A stretch of DNA of 64,000 nucleotides from Clostridiales bacterium UBA6114 (GCA_002423435.1 DIWE01000037.1:99610-163609), one strand, 5' to 3'; positions 35,858 to 45,888 are shown, counted from the first letter of the stretch. Program-made: numbers and translations. The notes: a model not told the origin generated them from the letters alone.

Positions 35858-36672
35858 GGCATCAGGACCTCCTCGCCGTCGTTTCCGTCAAAACGGTTCA
35901 TAATGCTCATGCAGATAATGATCAGGACCATCATGAAAAGGGAGATGGCCGAGCCCAGGCGGGGATTGTAGGCCGCGCCCACAAACTGCTTTTCGATCAG
36001 GTCGCCGACCATCATGGATTTACCGCCGCCGAGCATGGTGGAAATGATGAACGTGCTGACCGCGGGCACAAAAACCATCGTGATGCCGGACAAAACGCCC
36101 GGCAGGCTCAAAGGCAGCGTCACCCGTGTGAAGACCAGAAAGCGGTTCGCGCCGAGGTCCTGCGCCGCCTCAATCAGCCTTGCGTCGATTTTGATCAGCA
36201 CATTGTAGATCGGCAGAACCATAAACGGCAGATAATTGTAGACCATGCCGAGCAGAACGGCCGCCGGGGTGTTGATGATCGAAACGGTCGGAAGGTGAAG
36301 GAAGGAGAGAAATTTATTCAAAAACCCGTTGTTCTCCAGAATCGACATCCAGGCATAAGTCCGGAGCAGAAAGTTCATCCACATCGGAAGCATGATCAGC
36401 ATCACAAAAAACGGCTGGTACCGGACATGCTGCTTCGAGAGAATGAAAGCGAGCGGATAGCCGAGAGACAGGCAGATCACCGTGGCAAAAAAAGCAAGGA
36501 TGAACGAGCGGGTAAAAATCGGGCCGAAATCGGTCATCAGCGCGAAATTATCGACTGTAAAGCGCCCGCTTTTATCTGTAAAGGCGAAAAACGTTACAAG
36601 TATCAGGGGAGCAACGACAAAGACCGTCATCCAAAAAACATACGGCGCCGCGATCAAACGGGACTTCATCAT
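35854..36672 (-). CDS. potB: Spermidine/putrescine ABC transporter permease PotB
   Basis: First membrane subunit, 272 residues with six spans. It has the typical APYVFWMTVFVVAPLILV first span and the EAA loop (LIEAAQDLGANRFLVF). ATG 36672 directly follows the potA stop; ATG 36669 is equally possible. GGGAGGGG inside the end of potA is the ribosome site. Confidence 0.93.
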   Translation of the reverse strand: MMKSRLIAAPYVFWMTVFVVAPLILVTFFAFTDKSGRFTVDNFALMTDFGPIFTRSFILAFFATVICLSLGYPLAFILSKQHVRYQPFFVMLIMLPMWMNFLLRTYAWMSILENNGFLNKFLSFLHLPTVSIINTPAAVLLGMVYNYLPFMVLPIYNVLIKIDARLIEAAQDLGANRFLVFTRVTLPLSLPGVLSGITMVFVPAVSTFIISTMLGGGKSMMVGDLIEKQFVGAAYNPRLGSAISLFMMVLIIICMSIMNRFDGNDGEEVLMP

Positions 36673-37722
<1,050 letters not shown>

Positions 37723-37786
37723 CTCTCAACCCCCATTTATTATATGTTACAGGCGACAGACTTCTACAAAAAAACAATTCTATTGA

Positions 37787-37815
37787 ATCATACATAAAAT
37801 TTGGGAAAATGTCAA
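37787..37815 (-). promoter_or_regulatory. Sigma-A promoter of potABCD
   Basis: On the minus strand, TTGACA (37810-37815), a 17-base spacer and TATGAT (37787-37792). The predicted start is near 37780, giving a leader of about 58 bases to the potA ATG at 37722. Confidence 0.8.
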
Positions 37816-37897
37816 TGATTTTTGCAATAAACCCATTATAATTCGAACCGGGCCGAATTGTCATCGAAAAAACTCCGGATTTCTCTGAAATACTCGT

Positions 37898-38899
37898 TTA
37901 TCCTTTCGTTTTCGATGATTTGTCAGAACCGATGGACTGTCCTTTGCCCGTCGGGAAACGATTCGCAAAATCGACGCTTTCCACGGTAAAGCAGCGGTCT
38001 TTTAAATAGCCGAGCACGCCGGCCGGGGTTTTGAACGAGAAGATCAGCTTGTAGGAGTAAAGCGCCTGATGGGAAAACCCGAGCACTTTTTTCCCGCCGG
38101 TTTTGCCGTATTTCCCGTCGCCGACTATCGGGTGGCCGGCATGCGCAAGCTGCGCCCTGATCTGATGAGTCCGGCCCGTCAAAAGCTCGCATTCCAAAAG
38201 GGAATAGCCGGAACCCGACGAGATCGTCCGGTAGACGGTAGACGCGGGTTTCGCGCCCTTTATGGGGCGGTCCGACACGGTGACGAGGTTTTCCTCCCCG
38301 TTTTTCAGGATGTAGCCGTCGAGCCTGCCGACAGGGGGTTTCAGCGCACCGCTGATCAGGCAGAGGTATAGCTTTCGAATCTCGCGGTTTTTTATTTTTT
38401 CATTCATGACGCGAAGCGCTTCGGCGTTTTTCGCGGCGATCACAATGCCGCCCGTGTTGCGGTCGATCCGGTTGCAAAGCGCCGGGGCAAACGAATTTTC
38501 AAGGGAGGGGTCCCATTCCTTTTTTTGATATAAATACGCCTTTATATGGGCAATCAGGGTGTTTATCGCCTCGGTGTCGTCCGAATGGACGATCATCCCG
38601 GGCTTTTTGTCGACAAGCAGGAGATTTTCATCCTCATAAAGGATGTCGAGCTTCGGCGTGACGCGGAGATAATCGGTCTCTTCCGAGGGGGTATCGAAAA
38701 ACTCGTCGCCGATATACAGGGAGACGACGTCCCCGGTGACGATACGCTGGTCGCCCTTTGCGCGCTTTCCGTTTATTTTAATGCGCTTTAGGCGGAAATA
38801 TTTGTACATTAAAGCGGGCGGCAGACAGGGCAGGTTTTTTGACAAAAACCGGTCGAGCCGCTGATTTTCATCATTTTTTTTCACGAAGAGCTCCCGCAT
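37898..38899 (-). CDS. RluA family 23S rRNA pseudouridine synthase
   Basis: Converts specific uridines to pseudouridine in 23S rRNA or tRNA. The 333 residues have an N-terminal S4 RNA-binding domain (QRLDRFLSKNL to about 75) and the RluA catalytic domain with the essential Asp in CNRIDRNTGGI, then LLTGRTHQIRAQLAHAGHPIVG. The motif reads NRIDRNTGG rather than HRLDRDTSG, a common variant in Clostridia. The C-terminal tail is basic and Ser/Lys-rich. RluC, RluD or a third paralogue cannot be told apart by eye. Confidence 0.9.
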   Translation of the reverse strand: MRELFVKKNDENQRLDRFLSKNLPCLPPALMYKYFRLKRIKINGKRAKGDQRIVTGDVVSLYIGDEFFDTPSEETDYLRVTPKLDILYEDENLLLVDKKPGMIVHSDDTEAINTLIAHIKAYLYQKKEWDPSLENSFAPALCNRIDRNTGGIVIAAKNAEALRVMNEKIKNREIRKLYLCLISGALKPPVGRLDGYILKNGEENLVTVSDRPIKGAKPASTVYRTISSGSGYSLLECELLTGRTHQIRAQLAHAGHPIVGDGKYGKTGGKKVLGFSHQALYSYKLIFSFKTPAGVLGYLKDRCFTVESVDFANRFPTGKGQSIGSDKSSKTKG

Positions 38900-38974
38900 A
38901 ATTGTGACGACCGTCCCTTTTTCAGACTTTTTGATTCTCGCTTGTATCCCGCGCGATAAACGGGTATAATACCG

Positions 38975-39002
38975 ATTATATATGAAGTCCGCGTTTTGTA
39001 AA
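38975..39002 (-). promoter_or_regulatory. Promoter of the pseudouridine synthase gene
   Basis: On the minus strand, TTTACA (38997-39002), a 16-base spacer and TATAAT (38975-38980). It would give a leader of about 68 bases and is back to back with the yceD-rpmF promoter. Confidence 0.6.
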
Positions 39003-39063
39003 GTCCGGCGTTTTTTTCCGGCGGGCTTACCGGTACCCTTTTGTCAAATCAAATATGTATTGT

Positions 39064-39092
39064 TGACAAAGAATCCGTCGCGTATTATAATA
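39064..39092 (+). promoter_or_regulatory. Consensus sigma-A promoter of yceD-rpmF
   Basis: TTGACA (39064-39069), a 17-base spacer and TATAAT (39087-39092): a perfect consensus promoter. The transcript would start near 39099, about 22 bases before yceD. Confidence 0.88.
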
Positions 39093-39120
39093 CCATTCGT
39101 ATCGTTTAAAGAGGTGTGTC

Positions 39121-39618
39121 ATGAAAATCAGCTTAAACCGCGTGAGAGACGGCAAAAATGCGGAATTTCGGTTTTCGTACGACCTTGACTTCGGCGGGCT
39201 TCTCTGCTCCTTCGACCGCCCGTTTAAAAAGCCCGTCCATGTTTCCGGAATTTTAGAGGAGAGGGCGGACGTGGCATCTGTTTCGCTGTCGATCGACGCG
39301 CCTGTCGAAACTTCCTGCGCGCGGTGCGCAAAGGAAATCCACTTTACGCATCATACGGATGCCGACTACATGGTGTCCGAGGAGAAGCCGGCGGATGAAA
39401 ACGACGACACCGTCGTTTACGCGAAAAACGGCGAGCTTGATGTCGACGAGATCGCAAAGACGGCCCTTTTGCTCAGCATGGACATGGTGTACCTCTGTAA
39501 GGAAGACTGCAAGGGCCTTTGCTCAAAATGCGGCGCGGACTTAAACGAGGGCCCGTGCGAGTGCAAAAAGGAAATCGATCCCCGAATTCAAAAGCTGCAG
39601 GATTTGTTGGATAAATAA
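39121..39618 (+). CDS. yceD: YceD/DUF177 family protein
   Basis: Conserved protein of 165 residues that nearly always precedes rpmF and is linked to 23S rRNA accumulation in other organisms; its biochemical role is not settled. Two Cys clusters are visible: CARCAKEI in the middle, and CKEDCKGLCSKCG with CECKK near the C-terminus, a probable zinc site. The end DPRIQKLQDLL is typical. GAGGTG precedes the ATG. Co-transcribed with rpmF. Confidence 0.9.
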   Translation: MKISLNRVRDGKNAEFRFSYDLDFGGLLCSFDRPFKKPVHVSGILEERADVASVSLSIDAPVETSCARCAKEIHFTHHTDADYMVSEEKPADENDDTVVYAKNGELDVDEIAKTALLLSMDMVYLCKEDCKGLCSKCGADLNEGPCECKKEIDPRIQKLQDLLDK

Positions 39619-39659
39619 AATATCTATAAATGTTTTCACCATATAAGGAGGTGTTACCG

Positions 39660-39848
39660 ATGGCGGTACCCAAGAGACGAGTCTCAAAAACCAGGAGAGA
39701 CAAACGGCGCAGTGCCCATTGGAAGCTTGATCTTCCCGGGCTTGCCAAATGCCCGAAATGCGGAGAGCTGAAACTTTCCCACAGGGTTTGCAAGGCCTGC
39801 GGCATATACGACGGACGCGAGGTTATAAAAGTAGAAGCTGCAAAGTAA
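39660..39848 (+). CDS. rpmF: Ribosomal protein L32
   Basis: Small 50S subunit protein, 62 residues, starting AVPKRRVSKTRRDKRR with the zinc-ribbon cysteines CPKCGELK and CKACGIYDGREV. The four-Cys zinc-binding form is kept. ATG 39660 has a perfect AAGGAGGTG. A terminator follows immediately. Confidence 0.97.
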   Translation: MAVPKRRVSKTRRDKRRSAHWKLDLPGLAKCPKCGELKLSHRVCKACGIYDGREVIKVEAAK

Positions 39849-39859
39849 GATGGGAAAAG

Positions 39860-39888
39860 TAGGGAAGGCGAGCCTTCTCTATTTTTTT
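39860..39888 (+). terminator. Terminator after rpmF
   Basis: TAGGGAAGGC and GCCTTCTCTA form a nine-pair stem (39860-39881, one G-U pair, four-base loop) followed by seven T. Confidence 0.85.
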
Positions 39889-39909
39889 GCGAATTGTGGG
39901 TGAGGTTTC

Positions 39910-41214
39910 GTGTCGGCGCGGATTGAAGAGGTCTTAAAGCGGAGCCCCGCGAAAAAAGCCGGGATCCGAAAAGGGGAAACTCTGTTATCGATCAATGGCG
40001 AGGCTGTCATTGACGTGCTCGACTACCGTTTTTTAAGCTACGACGGGGACTTAAAGCTCCTGATAGCGGATGAAAAGGGGAATAACAGGGAGATTCGTAT
40101 CAGTAAGGAGGACGGGGAAGACCTGGGCCTTTCCTTTTCGACCTACCTGATCGACAAGATGCGGCGGTGCAAAAACAACTGTATCTTCTGTTTTATCGAC
40201 CAGCTGCCCGGAGGCATGCGCGAAAGCCTCTACGTAAAGGACGACGACGCCCGCATGTCCTTTTTAATGGGAAACTACATTTCAATGACGAATCTGAGCG
40301 AAACGGAAATCAAACGCATCATCCGGATGCGTATTTCCCCGATCAATATCTCCGTACAGACGACAAACCCGGAGCTTCGCGTCAAAATGCTCGGGAACAA
40401 GGACGCGGGCCGGAGCCTCGAAACGATGAGGCGCTTTTTTGAGGCCGGAATCCGCATGAACGCGCAGATCGTCGTCTGCCCCGGCATTAACGACGGGGAA
40501 GAGCTTTGCAAAACGCTTTCCGACCTGACCGCGATGTTCCCCGTGGTCATAAGCGTCTCGGTAGTTCCGGTCGGCCTGACAAAGCACCGCGAGGGGCTTT
40601 ATCCCCTTTTGCCCGTCGACCGCGGCCGCGCGCGCGATATCCTTGAAATCGTGGAGCATTTCGGCAAAAAATGCCTTGAGCGCTATGAAAGCCGCGTCGT
40701 GTACCCCGCGGACGAGCTTTTCTTAAAAGCCGGGCTCCCTTATCCGGAGGCGGATTATTACGAGGATTTTCCGCAGTATGAAAACGGGGTGGGGATGCTC
40801 TCGATGTTTTCCTCCGGGTTCCGGGATAGGGTCGATCGGGCCGAAACACTAAAGTGCATTCCCTTTACGGCGATAACCGGTGAGGCGACGGGCTCTTTTT
40901 TGCGCTCGTTGATTGACTATGCCGCGACAAAATGCGATAATCTTCAATATGAAGTGCGGCCGATCCAAAACCAATTTTTCGGAAGATCGGTCGACGTCAC
41001 GGGCCTCGTGACGGGCGGCGACATCCTTTCGGAATTCAGGCGGCTAAAGCCTCGCTACCGTGTGCTTATCCCGGCATGCATGCTCCGCTACGACAGGGAC
41101 ATGTTTCTCGATTCGGTCACGGTCGAAACACTGCGCGGATCAACGGATGTTCCGATGGAAATAATAGAAACGGACGGCGACGCATTTTTTGACGCCGCTT
41201 TTACCGAAAACTGA
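39910..41214 (+). CDS. DUF512 family protein with PDZ and radical-SAM-like domains
   Basis: Protein of 434 residues with an N-terminal PDZ-like domain (ARIEEVLKRSPAKKAGIRKG), a radical-SAM-type cysteine motif CKNNCIFCFIDQLP at about residues 87-100, and the C-terminal DUF512 domain. The family is common next to der in Clostridia and has a cyanobacterial relative suggested to act on iron-sulfur cluster proteins; no function is firmly known. The GTG start at 39910 has a weak site (TGAGGT). It directly follows the rpmF terminator and precedes der by 22 bases, so it may share expression with der. Confidence 0.85.
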   Translation: MSARIEEVLKRSPAKKAGIRKGETLLSINGEAVIDVLDYRFLSYDGDLKLLIADEKGNNREIRISKEDGEDLGLSFSTYLIDKMRRCKNNCIFCFIDQLPGGMRESLYVKDDDARMSFLMGNYISMTNLSETEIKRIIRMRISPINISVQTTNPELRVKMLGNKDAGRSLETMRRFFEAGIRMNAQIVVCPGINDGEELCKTLSDLTAMFPVVISVSVVPVGLTKHREGLYPLLPVDRGRARDILEIVEHFGKKCLERYESRVVYPADELFLKAGLPYPEADYYEDFPQYENGVGMLSMFSSGFRDRVDRAETLKCIPFTAITGEATGSFLRSLIDYAATKCDNLQYEVRPIQNQFFGRSVDVTGLVTGGDILSEFRRLKPRYRVLIPACMLRYDRDMFLDSVTVETLRGSTDVPMEIIETDGDAFFDAAFTEN

Positions 41215-41236
41215 GTGAAACAGGAGGGTGCGGCAT

Positions 41237-42559
41237 ATGGCGAAGCCGGTTGTGGCCATCGTCGGCAGGCCGAACGTGGGTAAATCATTGCTTTTCAACC
41301 GGATTGCCGGAAGGCGGCTTTCCATTGTCGAAGACACGCCCGGCGTCACCAGGGACAGGCTGTATGCCGACGCCGAGTGGCGCGGCAGGGAGTTTCTGCT
41401 GATCGATACCGGGGGCATCGAGCCGAAAACCGACAACGAGATCCTGAAATTTATGCGGCAGCAGGCGCAGATCGCAATCGACACCGCCGACGTGATCATT
41501 TTCATGACCGATCTGAAAACCGGGATCACGGCTTCGGATCAGGACGTGACCGCGCTTCTCATGCGTTCGAAAAAACCGGTCATCCTCTGTGTCAACAAAA
41601 TGGACACGCCGGGCGACCCGCCCGCGGATTTTTACGAATTTTACAACCTCGGACTTTCCGATCCCTTCGGCGTTTCGGCGCTTCACGGCTACGGGACGGG
41701 CGAGCTTCTGGACGAATGCCTGAAATTTTTCCCGGAGCAGGAAAAAGAAGAGGAGTCGCCCGATTATATCAAGGTCGCGGTGATCGGCAAGCCTAACGCC
41801 GGCAAATCGTCGCTCATCAATTGCATTTTAGGGGAAGAGCGCGTGATTGTGAGCGATATCCCGGGCACGACGCGCGACTCGGTCGACACGTATTTTGAAA
41901 ACGCCTCGGGGAAATACCTGTTTATCGACACGGCCGGCATCCGCCGCAAAGCAAAGGTCAGCGAAAGCATCGAGCGCTTGAGTGTGCTTCGCGCAAAATC
42001 GGCGATCGACCGGTGCGATGTCTGCCTGATCATGATCGACGCCCTGGAGGGAGTCACCGAGCAGGACACAAAGGTCGCGGGGCTCGCGCACGAGGCCGGA
42101 AAAGCGTCCGTTATCGTCATGAACAAATGGGACCTGGTCGAAAAGAACGACAAAACCATGTCCGACGCCGAGAATAGGGTGCGGGGGGAGCTTGCGTATA
42201 TGACATACGCGCCCGTCGCCTTTATCTCCGCAAAAACGGGCTCGCGCGTCGACAGGCTTTTTGAGCTTATCAATTTCGTGAACAACCAAAGCCTCATGCG
42301 CGTCACGACGGGAATGCTAAACGACGTTTTGTCCGAAGCGACGCTTAGAGTCCAGCCTCCGACGGACAAGGGCCGCCGCCTGAAGATTTACTATATGACC
42401 CAGACGGGCGTCCGGCCGCCGCATTTTGTGATTTTCTGCAACGACGCAACCCTGTTCCATTTTTCCTACCAGCGCTATATTGAAAACCAGCTTCGATCCG
42501 TTTTCGGCCTTGAGGGGACGCCGATCCGTTTTGCCATACGCGAGAAGGGCGAACAGTAA
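41237..42559 (+). CDS. der: Ribosome biogenesis GTPase Der (EngA)
   Basis: Essential GTPase for 50S subunit assembly, 440 residues. It has two tandem G domains: the first with GRPNVGKS, DTPGVT and NKMD, the second with GKPNAGKS, DIPGTTRDS, DTAGIRRK and NKWD. A C-terminal KH-like domain follows (about 350-440). ATG 41237 lies eight bases after AGGAGGG; GTG 41228 falls inside that site. It begins the block der, plsY, gpsA common in Clostridia. Confidence 0.96.
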   Translation: MAKPVVAIVGRPNVGKSLLFNRIAGRRLSIVEDTPGVTRDRLYADAEWRGREFLLIDTGGIEPKTDNEILKFMRQQAQIAIDTADVIIFMTDLKTGITASDQDVTALLMRSKKPVILCVNKMDTPGDPPADFYEFYNLGLSDPFGVSALHGYGTGELLDECLKFFPEQEKEEESPDYIKVAVIGKPNAGKSSLINCILGEERVIVSDIPGTTRDSVDTYFENASGKYLFIDTAGIRRKAKVSESIERLSVLRAKSAIDRCDVCLIMIDALEGVTEQDTKVAGLAHEAGKASVIVMNKWDLVEKNDKTMSDAENRVRGELAYMTYAPVAFISAKTGSRVDRLFELINFVNNQSLMRVTTGMLNDVLSEATLRVQPPTDKGRRLKIYYMTQTGVRPPHFVIFCNDATLFHFSYQRYIENQLRSVFGLEGTPIRFAIREKGEQ

Positions 42560-42615
42560 TGGGCATGCGGCGCCGCCGGTCTCAACGCAGAATCCTTGCT
42601 AAAGCGCATTCTCTC

Positions 42616-42655
42616 CGCGGCCGCTTTTGCGGCATGAGCATAGGGAAAGGGATGT
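42616..42655. repeat. Decayed copy of the ribosome-site repeat before plsY
   Basis: CGCGGCCGCTTTTGCGGCATGAGCA then GGGAAAGGGATG aligns over about 40 bases with the copies before murB (48029-48069) and hisD (9186-9242), at roughly three bases in four by eye. As in those copies, its right end (AAAGGGAT) is the ribosome site of the next gene. The alignment needs small gaps, so the relation is likely but not certain. Confidence 0.4.
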
Positions 42656-42662
42656 CGTAACC

Positions 42663-43313
42663 ATGTATTTGAAATTTGCAGTCGTAGCCGTGGTTTCCTA
42701 TCTGCTCGGCAGCTTTAATTTTGCCATTATCGTTTCAAAAACCATGCTCGGCGTCGATATCCGCAATTACGGCAGCAAAAACGCCGGCATGACCAACGCC
42801 CTTCGCACCATGGGCGGGAAAAAGACGCTGATCGTTATATTCGGCGACGTGGCAAAGGGTGCGCTCGCCGTATTGGCCGCCCATCTGCTGTTTCAAAGCG
42901 CGGGCGTGGAGACGCTTGCCCACGCGAAGCTCGTCGCCGCCATTTTCGCGGTCGCGGGACATATTTTCCCCGTATATTTTCACTTTAAAGGCGGGAAGGG
43001 CGTTTTGACGTCGGCGGCTGTCATGCTCTTTTTTGACTGGCGCATCCTGCTTTTTCTGGTGCTTGTCTTTTTTGCCGTTTATATGCTGACAAAATATGTT
43101 TCCTTAAGCTCGATGAGCGCGGCCGTGTGCCTTCCATTTCTCATGTATTATTTTTACCGCGATATCCCGATCACTCTGATCGGCGTATTGATTACGGCCG
43201 GATTAATTATAATGCACCGCTCCAACATCAAACGGCTCCTAACCGGGGCCGAAACAAAGACTTATTTTTTCAGGAAAAAAGAAACTGACAGTCAGGAGGC
43301 TTCCACGAAATGA
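42663..43313 (+). CDS. plsY: Acyl-phosphate:glycerol-3-phosphate acyltransferase
   Basis: Membrane enzyme that makes lysophosphatidic acid from acyl-phosphate and glycerol-3-phosphate, the first step of phospholipid synthesis. The 216 residues have five to six spans and the three family motifs: SYLLGSFN, GSKNAGMTNALRTMG, and FKGGKGVLT. ATG 42663 begins the conserved N-terminus. Its stop overlaps gpsA, which makes its substrate, so the two genes work as a pair. Confidence 0.95.
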   Translation: MYLKFAVVAVVSYLLGSFNFAIIVSKTMLGVDIRNYGSKNAGMTNALRTMGGKKTLIVIFGDVAKGALAVLAAHLLFQSAGVETLAHAKLVAAIFAVAGHIFPVYFHFKGGKGVLTSAAVMLFFDWRILLFLVLVFFAVYMLTKYVSLSSMSAAVCLPFLMYYFYRDIPITLIGVLITAGLIIMHRSNIKRLLTGAETKTYFFRKKETDSQEASTK

Positions 43314-44329
43314 AGGTATTCGTCGCCGGAAGCGGCGGTTGGGGCACCGCCGCCTCTCTGCTTTTGAAATCGAACGGTCATGATGTCACCCTATGGTCTT
43401 TTTTCCCCGAAGAGGCGGAAACGCTTAAAAGGGAACGGGAGAATAAAAAATTCTTAAAAGGCGTGTCCCTGCCCGAGGACCTGAAAATCACAAGCGACCT
43501 CTCGCTTTTAAATGGCGCGGAGGCGCTGGTTCTCGCGACGCCGTCGTTTGCCGCCCGGCAGACGGTAAAAAGCTTGAAGCCGTACTTAAATGCCAAAGCC
43601 GTGATTTGCCTGACAAAGGGCTTTGACCGCGAAAACGGCTACTGCCTGTTCTCCGATACGGTCGACGAAATACTTGAAAGTAAATTTCCGATCGTAGCCC
43701 TTACCGGGCCGTCCCACGCGGAGGAGGTCGGCCGCCGCGTCCCGACTGCGGTTGTCTCCGCGTCCAAGGACAAAGATGCCGCCGAATTTGCGCAGAGCCT
43801 CTTTATGGCCGACTGGTTCAGAGTGTACACAACGCCCGATATCGTCGGCGCCGAGCTCGGAGGCGCTTTGAAAAACATCATCGCGCTTGCCGTCGGCATC
43901 TGCGAGGGCGCGGGCTTCGGCGATAACACAAAGGCCGCGCTCATGACGAGGGGACTTACGGAAATGGCACGGCTCGGCGTAGCGCTCGGCGGGCAGAGCG
44001 AAACCTTCGCGGGTCTGTCGGGTATCGGAGACCTGATCGTCACCTGCATTTCGATGCATTCGAGAAACCACCGCGCCGGGCTTCTGATCGGGGAAGGAAA
44101 ATCGCCGAAGGCGGCGATCGAGGAGGTAGGCTCGGTTGTCGAGGGGTATTACGCAACGGAGGCGGGATATCACCTCTCGAAAAAAACCGGCATCGAAATG
44201 CCGATCTGCGAGGCGATGTATCAGCTTCTCTATAGCGACTACGGTGTAAAACAGGCGCTTACCGACCTGATGACGAGAAACAAAAAGCAGGAAATCGAAG
44301 AGGTGTGGATGAAGCATATCCGCTGGTAG
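43310..44329 (+). CDS. gpsA: Glycerol-3-phosphate dehydrogenase [NAD(P)+]
   Basis: Reduces dihydroxyacetone phosphate to glycerol-3-phosphate for phospholipid synthesis. The 339 residues start with the Rossmann motif AGSGGWGTA, contain GPSHAEEVGRR, and have the catalytic Lys region ALKNIIALAVGICEG and GLTEMARLGVALGG. ATGA overlap with plsY. A terminator follows. Confidence 0.96.
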   Translation: MKVFVAGSGGWGTAASLLLKSNGHDVTLWSFFPEEAETLKRERENKKFLKGVSLPEDLKITSDLSLLNGAEALVLATPSFAARQTVKSLKPYLNAKAVICLTKGFDRENGYCLFSDTVDEILESKFPIVALTGPSHAEEVGRRVPTAVVSASKDKDAAEFAQSLFMADWFRVYTTPDIVGAELGGALKNIIALAVGICEGAGFGDNTKAALMTRGLTEMARLGVALGGQSETFAGLSGIGDLIVTCISMHSRNHRAGLLIGEGKSPKAAIEEVGSVVEGYYATEAGYHLSKKTGIEMPICEAMYQLLYSDYGVKQALTDLMTRNKKQEIEEVWMKHIRW

Positions 44330-44352
44330 CAATAAATAATAAAAGGATACGG

Positions 44353-44379
44353 GGCGCCCAAATTTGGGCGCCACCGCTT
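44353..44379. terminator. Terminator between gpsA and the ferritin-like gene
   Basis: GGCGCCCAAATTTGGGCGCC (44353-44372) is a perfect 20-base palindrome, followed by ACCGC and five T on the + strand. It separates two convergent genes. Confidence 0.75.
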
Positions 44380-44391
44380 TTTATGTACATA

Positions 44392-44853
44392 TTAATTTTG
44401 GTGAGAAGCAACAGGGCGTCTTTTGTCGATGCCCAAGGCGATCTCCAGATCGATCGCGTGCTCCTGTTCCTCAACCACGATGTCCCTGATCTTCTGCGAC
44501 GAATCGTATAGACCGAGCATCTCGAGCTGCCTGATGCGCTCTAAATACCGGCGGATCGTCTCATATTCCCGCTGCAGATCCTGACGCAGCATTTCAACAT
44601 TGCTCGGGGACGTAAGTATTACGCCCGTTTGTACGGTCGGGACGCCGCCCAGATAGTTGATCAGATCGCTTACGATTACGGCGTGTTTGTGCTCCTCTTC
44701 GGCATGTTCCTTAAGTTCGTCGATCACGGCAAAATATTCGGCCCCGCGAAGCACGGCCGCATGCTGGATATATTGAATCATAGCTGCGTATTCCCAGGAA
44801 AGGTCAATGTTTAAGCCGTTTACAATTTCATCGAGTGATTTCTGGTAATCCAT
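44392..44853 (-). CDS. Ferritin-like (bacterioferritin-type) protein
   Basis: Four-helix ferritin-like protein of 153 residues. Helix residues suitable for a di-iron site are visible: the Glu in LSWEYAAMIQYIQH, EHAEEEHKH in the second helix, the Glu in REYETIRRY, and EEQEHAIDLE in the fourth. The order fits a ferritin/bacterioferritin-like di-iron protein, but cage formation or a haem Met cannot be judged. ATG 44853 follows GGAGG by eight bases. It may handle iron or peroxide stress. Confidence 0.78.
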   Translation of the reverse strand: MDYQKSLDEIVNGLNIDLSWEYAAMIQYIQHAAVLRGAEYFAVIDELKEHAEEEHKHAVIVSDLINYLGGVPTVQTGVILTSPSNVEMLRQDLQREYETIRRYLERIRQLEMLGLYDSSQKIRDIVVEEQEHAIDLEIALGIDKRRPVASHQN

Positions 44854-44998
44854 CGGATAAACCTCCATTTGATCCGCGCACAAATTAATTTCGTATTACC
44901 AGTATATTAACCCCGGGATTATTGTGAAACGGCCGGAGCGAAGTTCGTAGTCATAAAAAAGGATGAAACCCCGCTTTTCATTCCTCCCTGTCATAAAG

Positions 44999-45373
44999 TC
45001 ATAAAACGTAGCCGCTTAAAAACTTATTGAATGACCGGATATCAAAATTTCCTTTAAACTCGAAACGAACCCTTCCAAGCCCTGAAAACCACAGTTCCAT
45101 CTCACAGTCAAGATCAAGCACTCCCGCCGTCTCAACGGAAAAAGCCTGTATTTTGCTGTAGGGCAGAGACGTAAAGTCTTTTTTTGAGCCTGTAATGCCC
45201 TGAACGTTTACAGCAATGACGCGTTTATTGGTGAATATTACGTAATCGCGCACCGTTCTGAAGGCTGCAAAAATGCTCTCATCGTCGAGCAGCATGGCCG
45301 AAACCATGCTTTGTCCCTCGTTGTTGTTGACCGGCTTAAGCTTTAAATAGTCCGCATTCTTAAAATCAATCAT
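44999..45373 (-). CDS. Bacterial PH domain protein
   Basis: Protein of 124 residues matching the bacterial PH domain: an N-terminal helix, then strands with DYVIFTNKRVIAVNVQG and SLPYSKIQAFSVE, and a final helix (SFNKFL). No membrane span. Such proteins are common in Clostridia and Bacilli, and their function is unknown. ATG 45373 has AAAGGGATG upstream. It probably stands alone, with about 115 bases on one side and 197 on the other. Confidence 0.8.
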   Translation of the reverse strand: MIDFKNADYLKLKPVNNNEGQSMVSAMLLDDESIFAAFRTVRDYVIFTNKRVIAVNVQGITGSKKDFTSLPYSKIQAFSVETAGVLDLDCEMELWFSGLGRVRFEFKGNFDIRSFNKFLSGYVL

Positions 45374-45540
45374 CCGATACCATCCCTTTATAATTATTGA
45401 AAACCGATCTGATTTTCACGCTGCCGACTGTAACTTTTTATGTCAAACCGTGCGGATGTTATATTGGTACCTCTAACCGCATACTACATTCCCTGTGGGC
45501 AAAAGTCAATACCGGCCGGGGGATCAACCAAATAATATTA

Positions 45541-45567
45541 AAAAGGAGGAGCAATGCCCCTCCTTTT
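45541..45567 (-). terminator. Terminator of the Spo0E-like gene
   Basis: AAAAGGAGG (45541-45549) pairs with CCTCCTTTT (45559-45567). On the minus strand it lies right after the stop codon and is followed by five T. Confidence 0.8.
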
Positions 45568-45570
45568 GGT

Positions 45571-45744
45571 TTACTTGGGTGGTTTCAGCTTATAAATCAT
45601 TTCATTGTATTTATTGATGGCGGCGTTAAGGATCTCGCTCGCGGCAATTACTTCGGGACTCTGGAGATCTGCATTTTCAATCAATTCATAGAGGTTTTTC
45701 CGAAGCTTTTCGATGTCTTGGAGCAAGGCATCCAATTCATTCAT
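45571..45744 (-). CDS. Spo0E-like sporulation regulatory phosphatase
   Basis: Small protein of 57 residues resembling the Spo0E family, which dephosphorylates phospho-Spo0A and restrains sporulation. Two helices are predicted: LDALLQDIEKLRKNLYELIE, a hinge, and VIAASEILNAAINKYNEMIYK. The second carries the family pattern S-x-x-L-[DN]-x-x-I-x-x-Y, with Asn at the usual Asp. ATG 45744 is well placed; ATG 45756, just after GGAGAAGGA, would add four residues. spo0A is in the same window, but the family can also act on other proteins. Confidence 0.65.
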   Translation of the reverse strand: MNELDALLQDIEKLRKNLYELIENADLQSPEVIAASEILNAAINKYNEMIYKLKPPK

Positions 45745-45832
45745 AATTATGACCATTCCTTCTCCTGTGAAAATGGGTGAACACTCGAACAGTATGTGCA
45801 CAAAACAAAATAATATAATAATAAATAAAAAA

Positions 45833-45853
45833 AGAGCCTCCTGTGGAGACTCT
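45833..45853 (-). terminator. Second terminator downstream of rpmB
   Basis: On the minus strand, AGAGTCTCC-ACA-GGAGGCTCT (one T-G pair) followed by seven T. It lies about 85 bases after rpmB and backs up the first terminator. Confidence 0.7.
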
Positions 45854-45888
45854 CAGATCGACAAGATTATTAAAGAGTAAATAAAAAT

